A DNA stretch of 64,000 nucleotides from Prinia subflava (Eukaryota > Chordata > Aves > Passeriformes > Cisticolidae), in NCBI RefSeq assembly GCF_021018805.1, contig NC_086266.1:6696001-6760000 (forward strand), written 5' to 3'. The notes below the pieces were generated by a model that did no database searches, was not told the DNA's origin, and saw only the letters and a list, made by a program, of their open reading frames with translations. Numbering within the stretch: position 1 is the first letter of the stretch; each line of letters opens with the position of its first letter. Below are positions 46,210 through 59,313 of the stretch, piece after piece. A program made the translations under genes and the position numbers.

Positions 46210-49200
46210 TGCACTGTATTGATCTGAGCCACCACAGCCACTGTCCTGCTGTCACTGAGCTCTGTGGTTGTGCACAGGGCATGGTGCAGGATGGATGGAT
46301 GGATGGGAGATCCTAGAGCAGCCTGGAGTGTTTCAGGTCTGACTGGATGAACTTTCAGCTGCTGTTTCTAAGTGTTCATTTGTTCTACCTTAAATCCTGT
46401 AATGGTGCAGTGCAGGACTGCTCCATTAATGGAGTGGCCACGTCGTGGATGCAAGGGCAGAAGAGGCAAATTATAGATAGATTTATAATAATATCTAGAA
46501 CAGATAGAATTCATCTACTTCTTGACTTTAGTGGATAAATCTGATGTCTTTGTAAGAAAATCCTTACATAGTTAGTTCTTGAAAACTATCTTTTAAATTC
46601 CTCCCAGGTGACTTTTGACCAGCTTCTGCAGATGTTGGGACTAAATTCGGAATAGCCTTACCCAGCCTGGAAAAGCAGCAGAAACCTTGAGAGAGGACTT
46701 CTCCAGAGCAGGTCTGCAGGCTGGGGTGTGGGATCTCCTTCAGACAAGAAGTGCCAGTTGCACTAAATTGCACAGTGGATTCATTAGTTAAAAGAAAAAG
46801 AGCCAAAATGCTTTACTGGTGTCTTTGGGCAGAATTTAAAACAGTATCCCCAAAGCTGAAAGAGTCATGTAACATTTCAGCTCCCCCATTTCCAGTTTTA
46901 ATGCCCTTTATAAAACTGTCAAGTAAAGCATTTTAAGTCACACCAACATAAACTTGTAAAGCTCTCAGCCTTGTGCTGGAGAGGGAGAGGGAGACAAGTT
47001 CTTCCCCTCTATTATGGAGAGGAATAAAGAGCCTGGAGCAGAATGCATCGGGTGATGGGGTGTCTTTGAGTGCCTTGTGCAGGGCTCTGCAAGTGTCAGC
47101 TGAAGATTTTACTGGCCTTGTGCACACTCCAACAAATATTTAGAAAAGTAGAGGTTGAAGAGATGAAAAGTTTCCATATTTTTAGAGAAGATGAATGTGA
47201 AGGTCAGGCTGTAATTGGGAGGGAACCATTCAAGAACAGCAATGGAGGAATTACAGAATGGGCAGTAAGCTTTTAAAACATGGAAATATATGTTCATGTG
47301 TTTGCTCACAGAGTTGTAAAGATCTTCATTTCTTCAGTGAAGTGAAAATCTTCCTGGCTTTTGAAGAACAGAGATAAAAGATTCAGCTTATTTACAATTA
47401 AAACCAGGGAATGTTCTCTGGGGAAAACAGTGTTTGCAGAATCTGTAAAAGGTGATGAGTGATATCGCGTGTCGAAGCCGCTACTTGTGATTGCAGGAAC
47501 GTAGGATACTTGGCAGGATACAAGGGAGGGGGAAGAGCACAAGGCACAAGTATTTTAGGCTGGAGTTGTTCCTTCTGCCTTGTGGAAATTGCTTCACTTC
47601 AAAGCCCACACAAGGACTGTGCTGGTAACACACACAATGTTTCTGAAGTCTGGGGGGTAAAAATTAATGACCTGATGTTTTACAGTACAGTTGACTTTTT
47701 ATTTTATAAAAACCAATATTTTATTTTACAGTAGTTAAATGTCAGAGGAAAAGAAATGCAGAGTGGTGAGCTTGGGTTAGTGGAGAAGGAAGATTTTCTC
47801 TATTCAATCCCTTCACTCCAAACTGTGAGTGCTGATCTGGGCCCTGCATTACAGTGGCCACCTGCAGGGGCCCCTGGGCTTAGTGTGTGAGCTGATCTCT
47901 CCTCCTTAGATATGATCTTACCTTGTGCCTCTTCTTCCTCTCCCCTTATTGGGGCTGTAATTCCATAATTCTCCCTAAAATGTTTCTTGTCTATAAACTG
48001 GAGGAACCATTAGCAACTTCTATTTTAGGGCTGGGCTTTATCCCACATATATGGATATATATGGATATCCCAATATCCACTTTATCTGTGGGGAGGTGCT
48101 GCCTGCAAAGGTGACCTCAGTGGAGTGGGACACAGTGAAGGCTCCTGTGCTGCTTTGGAGCTCTGTAGCCACGATCTTGCAGGAGGTTTGTTCACAGAAA
48201 TGCTGCTTGTGGAGCTGTGTCACAGCCTCTGCATGTTCCAGCTGGGGTTCAGGTCACCTGAAACAACAGCCTGCTCCAACAGCCTGCTGCAGGTGTGTGC
48301 TGGGGCTCAGGTGTTCCTGGCCTTCTCCAGGTGTCTCATTTTCAGCAGCGTGTCTGGGTGAGGGAGCTGTGCTTCCAAAATGCTCAGGGAGCTTTGCAGA
48401 CAGCAGCCTGTGCACCTGATTCCCACAGCACGGAAAGATCCATTTGAATGCCACATCCACTAAAAATCAGAGTTTACCACTGATTAGAACCGTGCTTAGT
48501 GCAGCACAGCTGGCTGCTGAAGGTGTGTTTGGGTGCTGTGCTGCTGCAATATGTGGAGCAATTGCATTCAGCCTTCTGCTTTCTTCTTTTCTAATCAGGA
48601 ATTTTTGAGGTTAGAAATCTCCAGCTGACTACAGAAACGTTCTGTCACCAAATGTAGAACCCCATGGCTAAAATGTTACCTCCTGAAGAGCAGCATGAGC
48701 AAGATTTAGCCCATTAGGTGGGTTTTTTAATAGTTGCTGTTGCCTGAGCTATGCTCCCAGCAAAACTGGTAGTTGGAATTTCCAGCAGTTAATGAATTCT
48801 CAAATCAAAATACGTTGTACCAAAAAGTAGCTGAAAGTTGCTTAAATATTCCTAAAACTTTGTGCAACTTCTATCCTAGGTTTGTACATGAATTACTTTA
48901 ATTCTGCCAGATTTAGCTGGATAAATATCACAGATGTTTCCATGATGCAGTGGCATCAAGCTGGGAAGAATTTATTGACGCAAGAGCCATGTGTCCAGCA
49001 TGTGCTGGTGCGGGGTGTTTCCAACACTTTGTATCTTCCCTCAGGAGATGTGTGTGTGATTCACAGGTGAGTAACGCTCTCAGCTCCTAATTCAGACAGG
49101 AAATGCCACACCACCGAGCCCTGGGATGTAAAAATGTACTGAGTGTGTCCAGTGAAAAGGGAACAACAGAAGCTGGGCTGCAGTTCTGAAATATTTCCTG

Positions 49201-51094
49201 ATGGAAATGGTCCAGGAATCATTGACAGCAAGTCAAATGCAAATAACACTTGTGAAAACAAAAGGGAAACATAAAAACCTACTTTTTAGTGGATGATCAG
49301 CTCTGGAAGCTGCAACAAAGTGGATTTTGTTGATTATTTTGTGAGATTTCTTTAATTTAATTGAAGGCCCTAAACTTTCTAACTGTTATTTAGCCTGCTG
49401 GGAAGCAGTCAAGTTCCAGCAAATAAATGCCCATGTGATTTCAGTAGGTATCTAGAAAAGTAAATCGTGCAAATGGCTGTTTCCAGACCTGATACCAGAG
49501 TCTCTGTGGAAATTCCTTCAGTGGGATATAAGCTCCCATCTAATGGCAGCCTCTGATTCAGGCCAAAGCTGCTTTACTGACACTCGAGCTGTCCTATGGA
49601 GATCCTGCTCCAGCTGAAAACCACACAGACTTTCACAGCCCACAGATCCCATGGAATACATCTCTTAAGTACTTTACTCAAAGGAATGTTAAGCTCTTTT
49701 ACTAAATCTGCAAATTACAGCTATTTGACAACTCTGAGTTTACAGTCTGACAGCTCACGTCACCGGTCAGAACGGGGTGAGCGGAGCAGAGGCAGCGTTG
49801 CTTGCTGCTGACTTGCAGGGACCTGGTAATAACAATCCACTGGAAAATATTGGAAAGCTGTGACAGCCTGGGAATGGTTTGTGACATCTGTTAAACACCC
49901 TTGTTTTTATTCCCACTGACTGCAGCAAGATCAAGCAATATTTCATGGAAAAAGAGTGGTTGTGTTCCAAAGGTGGAGCCAACAGCCTCCCTCGAGGACC
50001 CACACCATCATCCAGGTGAATGTCTATACAAATGACCACATCCCAATACTTGAGCCAGATTAAAAAGAAGTTTCTAACAGATTGTTCCTCCCTGACTGCA
50101 GGAGGTAATGGAGTGAAGCAGTGGCCTGTGACCTCTGCAGGAGCAGGAGCTGGAGGAGGCTGGTGCAGCCCTGGCTGCTGAGGGCTTTGGGGTGCCCAGC
50201 GCCGGCTGTGTGGGCAGTGAACACTCACTAATGGCTTCATGGTTCAGAGCAACTCAGCCCTGATTTAAACTGAAATGGGCAGTGGCAGGAGAGCTGCAAA
50301 CTCACAGGTGCACCAGTGTCATGTGAGAACACACACCAGGCAGGAGTGTGAGCAGCCAAGGAGAAGAGCTGTGTCTGTCTAAAGAAGACTCCCTGCCCTG
50401 TGACTGAATCCAGGGGTCCTTGCAGTGCAGTGAAGTTTATGATAAGTTTTGTAGGCACCATCTACTTCTTTTAATACACACTTGGCCTGAAGCTCTCACT
50501 GAACCTGCTGTAAGACCTGTGGGAGTGGTGGCACAGGAACTGCAGCAAACATTGATTTACCAGGTAATGGCAGCACAGCCAACTCAGTTCAGCCAGGGCT
50601 GATCTTTAAAACAGGTGCAGAAAAGAACACGGCTGTAGAGAAAACTCTGTGTGCTGAATCACCCAGCTGTTGCCAACACAGTGGTTTTGAATCCCAGACC
50701 CAGTTGTTTGTTTTTTTTTACTGCAGGCTGTACAGCAGAGGGGGGCAGTGGCTGTGAGTGTGGTAATGAGTGTGGAGGGAAGCCCTTGGCACTGGCTGAG
50801 TGCTGAGCTGCTGTTCAGCCAGAGGTTATCTGGGCCAATGACAAGCTGGGATCAGCCTGGCTGAGGCTGATTGAAGTGTTTGGTTACCCACTGGATAAAT
50901 AACCATAAACCAAGGAAATGAAATAATTGTTATTTTAAAAAACCCAAACCCACTTAGATGATAAAATCTAGATTTTCCATTTTTTTCCAAAGGCTTCTCC
51001 TGCAGTTTGTGATTCTTTCCAAGGGCTCCGTACCTTCCCACCAGCCTCAGGGCTGAGAAGGTATGAGAACAATATAATCTATAAATCCTCTATC

Positions 51095-51136
51095 TTGAAG
51101 GTCTTCTCCCACCTAAACACTTCCATGATTCCATGC
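51095..51136 (+). mobile_element. Possible CR1 3' tail remnant
   Basis: CTTGAAGGTCTTCTCCCACC followed by TAAAC and CCATGATTCCATG resembles the last bases of a sense CR1. It is short, so chance resemblance remains possible. Confidence 0.45.
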
Positions 51137-53817
51137 TTTTATAATCTATGAACTAGCTAGGATGAATTAGTGACAAGTTTGATGCAAGCAGGGTGTGGTT
51201 ACCTAAACCCTGGTGTTTCAATCCACTGGAAACTGAGTGTTTTATGCTTGAAAAGTGCAGAAGTGAATCGTTTAAATTTGTCTTTCCTGTAAAAATTGCC
51301 TAAAGTCCACTGTGAACACCCAGCCAAGTCCAGTGGTCACACACACCTTGACACCATCCCGTTACTGAGGAGCAGGAACAAGTGAGGAAATGCTCACACA
51401 ACTGAGAGTATCTGGTTGTCCTAGAAGGAAGATCTCTAAAAATGCCCAGATTTCAGCCTAGACAAATGTCTGTGGATCTCAGAATCTTGAGACTGCCGTC
51501 ACAAAGGACTCTATAAAAAGGTTGGAAATGGAGAGGCTGCTGCAAGGCCTGTGGATAATTGCCTGGCTCCGTGTGCTGTGCACGGGAAGGTCACTTCACA
51601 CAGGCACTGCAATTACCCCTGGACAAATAGAAAATGAAATTGCAACCTTGTGTGTGATTGCCAAGAAGACAACCCAAAGTGCTGGCTATGAGCAGAACCT
51701 CTGCCCTGTGCGTGGCAGGAAAGCTGGCACTGTTCTCCCTGGAAACAATGGATTTGAAAATGTCCATCTTTTCAAGCGTGCCCTTTCAAGGTGTCCAGTG
51801 AAAGATGATGAGCTGCTAAGTGTTTACAGCGGTTTCTGCAGCTTTCAGTCTAACAGAGAACTCTCATCACCTGAGACCTCCCAGGGAAGCTAAATTCAGG
51901 CTGAGTTTAAGCAGAGCCCAAGCTGACAGCAGATGCAGGGCTGAGCTACAGGGGATGTGATGCATTGGGGAGGGATTGAATGGTCCTGTGCTGTCAGTGA
52001 TGGAGTAATCACTGAATAAGCAGGGTTTGGGGTTTTTTTTTTTCCCTTTCTATTATTCAAATTAGGGGCGAGAAAAGAATCAGTACAGCAGCTCAATGCT
52101 GCCCAGAGTGTGTGGGTTCAGAGGACACAGAGGTGGAAATGCTGCCCTGTTGAAGATGATTGATAGGTCTGAAAAACAACAAAAGAAAATTCCCTTAGAG
52201 ATTATGAATTACAAATTTTTTAAAAGCCTTGGTTGTAATCACTCAGCATGTAAAAAACTCCTTTAGTTTTAACTTTACTCTTAATTTTGGGAAGGTAGTG
52301 AGGGATACAGGAAGTAACTTTTAATTTTTACTTCCTGTCGTGTTTCTTTGTGCTGTTGAAAGCAAACATTTGGCTTCAGGAAGATTTGCACAGGTGTAAA
52401 GCTTTCCTTGTATGAATATTTAAACAAATGGGGGTCTGTCACTGAACTGCAATTTAGAAATTTTTTTACCAGGCTTTGTTGGGTTGGAAAGCATTTCTTC
52501 TGTTAGGCTACAAAATAAAAGGATTTATCCTTAAAATAAATTAATCAAAAATCTCTTGTGAAAATGCTGAAGCTAAGTGGAAGGTTTCCAGAAAAACCAA
52601 GCATTATGATGATTTTTTAAAAGTGTGTGTAAAATAATCCAGTCTTCCAAAAAGATACTTGAAGTTGTTTGGATAGAGTTGGCATCTGCCAGAGTCGAGT
52701 CACACATAAGATAACATGATTGACCATTTTTGGCATGGGATGGGCTAAATTGGCTCATCTGTTGGCTGTCAGTCTCTTCTGAATTAGATCCAACGCTTTG
52801 TAGGCACGTTTCCATCTGGTTAAGTTTAGGACTCAAGCTGTTTATATATTAAAAAAAAAAAGTATTTTGTACCAATAACAATTTCTAGAAAAAGGGTTTT
52901 GCTTATGTTCCATTTTGAAACTATTTGGTTTTCTTTCCTGGTTAAAATAACCTCCTGAAGAGTGAAAAATGTGCCCATGTATTATGTTAAGACCCTTGAA
53001 ACATGCAAATAAAATGGAAAGAAATTAAAAATTTTATATGTACATATTTAAATATATGTATATATGCATGCATATCATTCTGTAATATGTGACTCCTCTA
53101 AATTGGAAAACCAGATTTTAAGTCTGCTAATATTTTAACCATGTGCATTAGGAAAGGAGGATGAATACATGCTGTTACACTCACATTGAGCCTTTCTAAG
53201 ATTGGCCTTGCATTATTTTTATTCTGAATATTCGCCATCTGGCACTGGGAGCTGCAGTATTTAGTGCCACAAATAATAATGAAAAATATGGTAATAGCTC
53301 GTGATACTTTAACGTAAAAATATAAGACAGAGGGTATAAAGCTCTGGGTGTATGATCTTACAGCTGCCAAAGCATGTTGTTCTCTCTGCCCTTGTTTTCC
53401 ATAAATGAGTCTTTGATTGGAGACAGCAGCAGTAATGGGAAAGTCATTGGTTAATGCACATTAATGAAACTGCGTTACTGGAGTTAATGAACTACAGTCC
53501 TTAAGAAAAATGAGCAGGGAAAACGCTGGGGCTTGTGCCATTGTGCTCAGGTAGCTGTGGCTGCACCCGAGACACACCAGGAAAATGTCTCTGACTCCAG
53601 AGTCACCTGAGACAGAGGCTTCTGTCTTCTTCACATGGGAAAAGCCCCACAGAAATGCCTGAACTTTAAACGAAATTGCCTTTTCCTTCTCTCTCCCCCC
53701 ATCGAAATACAATGAGGAGACTGATGCATATTCAGCAAAGCTGTTCTTGCTGCAGTTAAATTGCATAATTAGATGAGGCTTAAAGAGAGCTGAACCTCAG
53801 TGACTGGGCAGGCTGAG

Positions 53818-53925
53818 GCAGAGGTGAGCCCAACTCATGGAATTCTCCGAGGTGAATTGGAAATCAGCTCATGGAATATACCCAGGTGAGCTGCAGACCA
53901 ACTCAGGGAACTTACTGAGGTGTGG
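53818..53925. repeat. Degenerate ~35-bp tandem repeat, three copies
   Basis: Three imperfect units carry GAGGTGA or AGGTGAG, then CAACTCATGG or TCAGCTCATGG or CAACTCAGGG, and end before the next GAGGTG. This is read directly from the sequence. Confidence 0.65.
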
Positions 53926-54529
53926 GAGCTTCAGGAAAAACAGTTCCAGGATGTTTGGGTTCAAGGCAGCAGGCATTTCCTGGATGTTCCTTTCAGAGAA
54001 CACATGAATTTACCTTTATGATTTCTGTAAGACTGGGTTTATTTTTGAAGTCTGGCCAAGCAGCTCTGGGGATGGCAAGAGCTCTGTGGCCGTGTTTCAT
54101 GGCTGCTTTGTTGGTATTAAAATCAACTCCTTCCACCAGCTCTGCTCTGTGGGACCTCTGCTCACCACTGCAGCATCCCTGCACTTGAAACAAGAGTGAG
54201 AAGCACAGGGTGCCTCTGGGCACGAAGAGTTTCATGTTTGCTAAAGAAAGGAAATAATTTATACAACACTACAAGTAACAGCTCCATCCACAACAGACAG
54301 GGCTCGGCTCTGCTGGTCGGTGCAGCTGCCCCAGAAGAGCCACAGTGCAAGGGGGAGGATGGAATTGCAAAAGAGAATCTTGAGTTTGCAGCTGTTACCA
54401 AAGAGTCCTGCTCAGCCCTTTGGGCTCTGCCATCTTCACCCAGCACTTCCAGCCAGCTTGGTCAAAGCAGCAACTGGCTTTGAACCCTGGGATGCCAGAA
54501 CTGCCCTGCACCTCTGCAGGTCATCCTCT

Positions 54530-55685
54530 CCCAGGTCACGGATTTACTGCCTGGGAGAAGATCAAACCTACAGGAATCCACTGCAGTTTGGGACTCTCTC
54601 CTGTCCTGATCCCTTTGCCTTCTCCAGGTTTTGTTCCAGCCTCTGCTCTGGCTCACTGCAGATACACCAGGCCATGCCTGAGACTTTTTGGTTGTTACTC
54701 TTTGCTTTTATTCTCCCTTTTCTTTCTCTTTCTCCCCTGCCAGTCCAGTCACCTCCCCTGAAGTGGCCCAGGTTGTTTTTCCTGCCAAGGGAACGAGGGC
54801 ACACAGAGCCTTCTGTCCACAGTGTGCTCGCCTTGGCCCAGGCACAAGTGGGAGCTTTTTTCCCTGCTGCTCAGGAGGCACCAATAATGAGGTGTTTGGC
54901 CATGGAAACCGGTAAGAGAAATGCACAATTTAAGGAAGATGTAGAAAATAAAACTGAAATGTTGGGAGGAAGGTGGAGGGAGAAACGAAGGAAGAGGCAG
55001 GGGCAGATTTGGGGGCTTGGAGCCTGTTAGCAGCACAGTTGAATGGGGCCAGGAGAGCCTCCGAGGCTGTGACCCTGCTGGAACTGCCTGACTTGAACAA
55101 GGAGGTTTTTAGCCTTGTGGGGAAGGGTTGGGCGACTTTTGGGTGTTTGGTGGAGCAAGGAGCCTGTCAGGGAATGGAGAAGCCTGGAAACTGCTCTGGG
55201 ACCTTCCCCATGTTCTGTTCTTCCATAGCTCTGTCAGGCCCGTTGGAAATCTCTTTCCTGGCGAGGTCAGCGACAGCCTTGAGCATCTCCTGGGTGTGTC
55301 TGGAACATCGGGGCAAAGAGAAGGTGTGGACTGAACACAGCTCTGCTCCTGCAGCTGCTCTGAGCCAGCTCCGGGAGGGGATGCAAACACCCAGGGCCGG
55401 GGGGAGTCTGTCTGCAGCCAGGGGCTCAGCCCGGGCTGCTGCTCTGGGTGGGTTGGGATGGTTTTGTGACAAAGCCGTGAGGCTTGTCGGGTGTGAGAGA
55501 GAGGAGAGGAGAAATTCAGTGTGTAATTCATGCTTCCAGCTTTGTTTCTTCTTCAGGAATTGCTTCAGCCTCAGTGAGAAGGAGTCACTGTTTGCAGGCT
55601 CAGGGTCACATTTCCCACAGCACGCTGTTGCTTTTGAACTGCACACCAGGATCTGGGAAGGAAGGAGGAGAGAGGGGGAGTCCTT
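54530..55685 (+). repeat. 1.16-kb dispersed repeat, copy B (inverted partner of 709-1869)
   Basis: This is the plus-strand counterpart of copy A. Here the shared frame stays open for 258 codons (54973-55749, the last part running past the repeat), ending in TAA. The predicted protein has no signal peptide, repeats or motif I can name. Composition is G-rich in the coding direction. Since the two copies differ by both silent and replacement-type changes and one carries a stop, I see no evidence that the frame is a real gene. Confidence 0.85.
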
Positions 55686-56424
55686 CAACCTCATCAGTCA
55701 AAACCCCATCCTGCCTCCTGGAGTGCTTCTGATTCCACCAATGGTCTAATGTTAGACTGTTCTTGTTCAGAAGTTGGTCCTGGAAGTCTGAGAGAGTGGG
55801 GAAGAAATTCTCTCCAGCTGTTTGTGGTAGGGTAGGATATGAGGGTGATGTCTCCTGCCACCCTGCTGCCTTTCTCTCTGAGTTTGGAGGGTTCATAACA
55901 TCTGGGCAGCTTTCTGCTTGAGCCATGCTTTACCCAGGAATGCAGGATTTGAGATCTTCTGAAAATCCCATTTGTGTTCTACATGTGCCATGGGCACACC
56001 AGAATCCTCTGGTGAACCCCTACCTCCAGTATGGATTAGCAGAGTTGCCATGTATGGCAGAAATTAGTTGGGCCACAGAAAAATAAGGATTTGACCTGTT
56101 TTAGGTGTGCTGCAGTGAGGCTCCCATGAATCTGGAAAAAAGGGAATAATGAAGAAAAGAAGGAATGATGGAAAATGGGCACTTGGAGACCTGGAAACCA
56201 CCATGGCATTGGCCTCTTGTCATAACCCAGGTTCTTTTTTCTTAGATTGACTCCTGCTTCCTAGAGAGAGCAGCAGGCAGAGGCTCCTGGCATATATCCA
56301 TGTCTGGGCACATGGATTCTGTGTGAAGACAGCTGGAAGGCTGGGACAGATGTAAATGTCTGATCTGCTCCGTGGTACAGCCTGCAGTGAATGATCACGG
56401 TGCTGCCTGCAGCACTGGAGCTGC
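55686..56424. other. Intergenic, no gene recognised
   Basis: This stretch lies between repeat copy B and the 23-bp minisatellite. Nothing could be assigned. Confidence 0.5.
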
Positions 56425-56670
56425 ATGGGGGGCAGGAGAACAGCGGGGCTGGGGGCAGGAGAACAGCGGGGCTGGGGGCAGGAGAAGAGCAGGGCTGGGG
56501 GCAGGAGAACAGCAGGGCTGGGGGCAGGAGAACAGCAGGGCTGGGGGCAGGAGAACAGGGTTGGGGGCAGGAGAACAGCGGGGCTGGGGGCAGGAGAACA
56601 GCGGGGCTGGGGGGCAGGAGAACAGCGGGGCTGGGGAGCAGGAGAACAGCAGGGCTGGGGAGCAGGGCTG
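56425..56670. repeat. 23-bp G-rich minisatellite
   Basis: About ten tandem copies of GCAGGAGAACAGCGGGGCTG plus GGG, with minor length changes (one copy lacks the CAGCGGGG part; later copies gain a base or change GGGGG to GGGGA). The plus strand has many GGGG blocks and so has quadruplex potential. Open frames in all directions are artefacts of the array. Confidence 0.94.
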
Positions 56671-58599
56671 GGCTGGCACCACAATCACCCCTGGTCCAGG
56701 GGCTGTCGATCCTTCCTGCCAAAAGGAGCTTTCTCAGCACCTTGTTCTCTCACCTGTGAGCCTCTGTTCCACAGCCTGGAAATGAACACCCTGCCACGGT
56801 GGATAGCTGTCAGTGCCCCTTCCACATCTGTCTGTGGCAGCACATGGAAAGATCACAGTGCACAGACTGGTAATTTTTCACATTGCCTGAGATGCTGTAC
56901 AGAACTTTTTGCTGCCTATCGATCACTATTGTGGTGGTTCTGTAATTGAAGGACCTTCAATGAGTAGTGTGGATAATTGGAACTGAAGGCATTATATTGT
57001 TTCACAGCCCCAAGGATAATCTTTGAGCCTTGTTTATGTTCCCTTAAAAATACAGCACTTAAATAAATACCTGGGTTGTCTTTCTAAACTGGATCCAGGT
57101 GCAAGGCTCACTTAATTGAATGTGTCTTTTCATCTCCACCAAGGTCCTCCCCACATTACCTCTAATCTTATCTGGGTGATGATGCTCAGGTCATTGCCAT
57201 CTCCTCAGCACACAGCTCCAGCGTGGCACCTTCCCCTGGCCATGGGCAGCAGCTGGGTGGGTCTGAGCAGCTGCTTCTGGCCAGTTATTCCTGCCCTGGG
57301 AGGTGCCTCAGCAGAGGAGCTGCCAAATCTGCTTTTGTGCCTTTGGTGGCATTTTTGAAGGGCACAGCCCCTATGTGAGGTTGCTGAGGGCAAAACCTGC
57401 CCCCAGCTCCTTTTGAAAGCAGTTCATGGCCACCATCCACCTGTGTGTTTATTTTAGTGAGCGCTGCCAGGTGTGCTGTCACCATCTCACCTGACCCTGA
57501 TTCATTACTTATTTATATTACTCGAATCTTTCTGCCAAGAAAATGACAGGGCAGTGAAACAAAATGCAGCATTACAAACATGCAAAGGTACAGGGGCTGA
57601 AGTGTGTGATTCCCACAGCAATGTGGTGAGGCTGGAGAGGAAAAGCATCACTTGGGCTAGGACTGGGGAGTGCTACCTCCCAGTAACTATGACACCACCT
57701 CACTCTGTGGCCTTGGTCAAATCATTTACTGCTGGTCTCTGCTCCTACACCCCTTCAAGTGTGTGCCCTGACACAGTGGGAATGAATAATTTATTCATAT
57801 GTGATGTATGCCACGTCCTGGTCCTGGGTACTGCTGTTAATGAAGAAAAAATGAGATTAGTTCCTTATTTTGCAGTGCTGAAGGTTCATGTGTAAAGTGC
57901 TCTGAATTCAGAGAGCATTCCATACGTTGTCATATGTTCCTGTTTTGTTACTGCATGGAATGGGGTCTCTGATGCTGTGGGAACAAGGACTAAAGTGCTC
58001 AATCCTTTAGCATTTTAGCCACAGAATTAGCTAATCAATTTTTAGACTGTACGTGTTGTTTAAGATCAAAAAGCTGTAAGCTCAAGCGATACCTTAGAAC
58101 TAGAAACCTCTTTTAAATATCACACTGAACTTAAATAAACCTAAAGCCTAATAGGTGTGTCTGGTTTGCTTTCTATTTGCTATTAGAAAACTGTTAGAAA
58201 CTATTCTGTTGATTTAGGAGATGAAATAACAGAAGTTTCCTGCAGTGCCCAGAGCAGAATCTCCGGCCACGGTGCACATGTGAGGGTGTCACGGAGACAC
58301 AGGGTGAGAGTAAGGGCTGGGCCGGGGTCCTGCGAGAAGGGGAGGATTTTATCAGCTCACACACTCTGGAGATGTTGGCTCCTGCCTTGACTGTTTGTCG
58401 CCCTCCTGCTCGGCAAAAGGCAGCGCCTGGTGCGCCCCTGCCTTCCCTCTGCGTGCCTGGCATCTCGGCAGGTCCTCAGCCATCCTGAGATGAGGCAGCC
58501 TCCTCCCGGTGATGGGCATCTGAAGGTAAAGCACACTTTTACACGCTGCTATTAATAACGCGAACATGAGAATAAAGCCGAGGAGCTGCTGCGAGCCCT
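56671..58599. other. Intergenic, no gene recognised
   Basis: No exon, RNA gene or clear transposon was found. CpG frequency rises from about 58250 toward the island that follows. Confidence 0.55.
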
Positions 58600-58979
58600 A
58601 CGGTGGTTCCCACACCCATCACGGGGATTTAAGCCGGATGGACAGCGCTGGGAGCGAGTTCCACTGCGGGGCTCCGGCCGAGCCGTGCGCGGGGGGAACA
58701 CCCGCTCGGCCCCGGGCCCATTGTCCCCTCCCCGCCGGCCCGGCCCGGCCTGTCCTTCCTTCCCCCGACCCTTCCCGGTGCCGCGTTCCCTCTCCCGGGG
58801 CGGGCTCGGCACCTGCCCGGGCCGCGGCCGCGCGCCCTTTATGGCCGGGGCGGGCGCGGTGCGCGCTCCCGGGGCCGGGCCGGGCCGGGCGCTGCGGGCA
58901 GCGGGCGGGCGCCGGTCCCGCTCCCGGCGAACAATGGCAGCGGCGGCGCTGCCCGGCACCTCCTGAATGGGCGCAGGCC

Positions 58980-59313
58980 TGGGGGGGGGCGGCGGCGGCG
59001 AGGAGGAGGAGGAGGAGGAGGAGGCGGCAGCGGCGGCGGGGCGAGGCGAGGCGGGAGCCGCCGCCCCCCATCCTCCCTCCCGCCCTCCGCCCGTCCCTGC
59101 GCAGGGAGCGCGGGGCCGGGGGGCCCGTCCGTGGGGCGGCGGCGGCGGCGGCGGGGGAAGGGGCGGGGGCCGGCGGCGGGAGGCGGGGGCCGGGGGCGGG
59201 CGCGTCCACCTGCGCGCGCCGGGCCCCGGGCGCATGGAGCAGCGCTGAGCCGCAGCACCGGCAGCGCCCGGCGGGCGGGGGGAGCCCCGCTCCATCGCGG
59301 GCCCCGCGCCGAG
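58980..59313 (+). other. NEXMIF: Putative non-coding first exon (NEXMIF 5' UTR)
   Basis: A consensus donor GAG/GTGAGT lies at 59313/59314 inside the CpG island, the only strong one there. The exon's start is unknown; 58980 is a nominal limit. It would include a (GGC)n and (GGA)n stretch and a tiny upstream frame (ATG at 59234, four codons and stop), so this exon appears to be untranslated leader. Confidence 0.4.
58988..59045. repeat. (GGC)n/(GGA)n trinucleotide run
   Basis: Consecutive GGC then GGA then GGC triplets lie in the presumed first exon; a second (GGC)n run lies at about 59135-59153. Both are G-rich on the plus strand. Confidence 0.85.

Larger units (their letters stand above)
43019..54529. 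other. Intergenic region between ABCB7 and the next CpG island, no gene recognised
   Basis: About 11.5 kb contain only short open frames without recognisable families. Visible items are a TTA/ATA-rich microsatellite (46180-46209), a (GGAT)n run near 46290-46308, a CR1 tail (51095-51136), an alternating AT-rich stretch (53033-53080) and a degenerate tandem repeat (53818-53925). Confidence 0.6.

Noticed and set aside
51522..51893. 123-codon frame with a hydrophobic start (LLQGLWIIAWLRVL) near a TATAAAAA
   Set aside because: The TATA-like motif is only about ten bases before the ATG, which is incompatible with a normal start site, and the rest has no recognisable features. It is probably chance.
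54973..55749. 258-codon plus-strand frame as a real gene
   Set aside because: It lies in the duplicated repeat, runs past the repeat end, and its partner copy carries an in-frame stop; no recognisable motif or selection signal is visible.
58845..58856. CArG-like box (CCCTTTATGG) in the downstream CpG island
   Set aside because: It has one mismatch to the SRF consensus and no supporting context.
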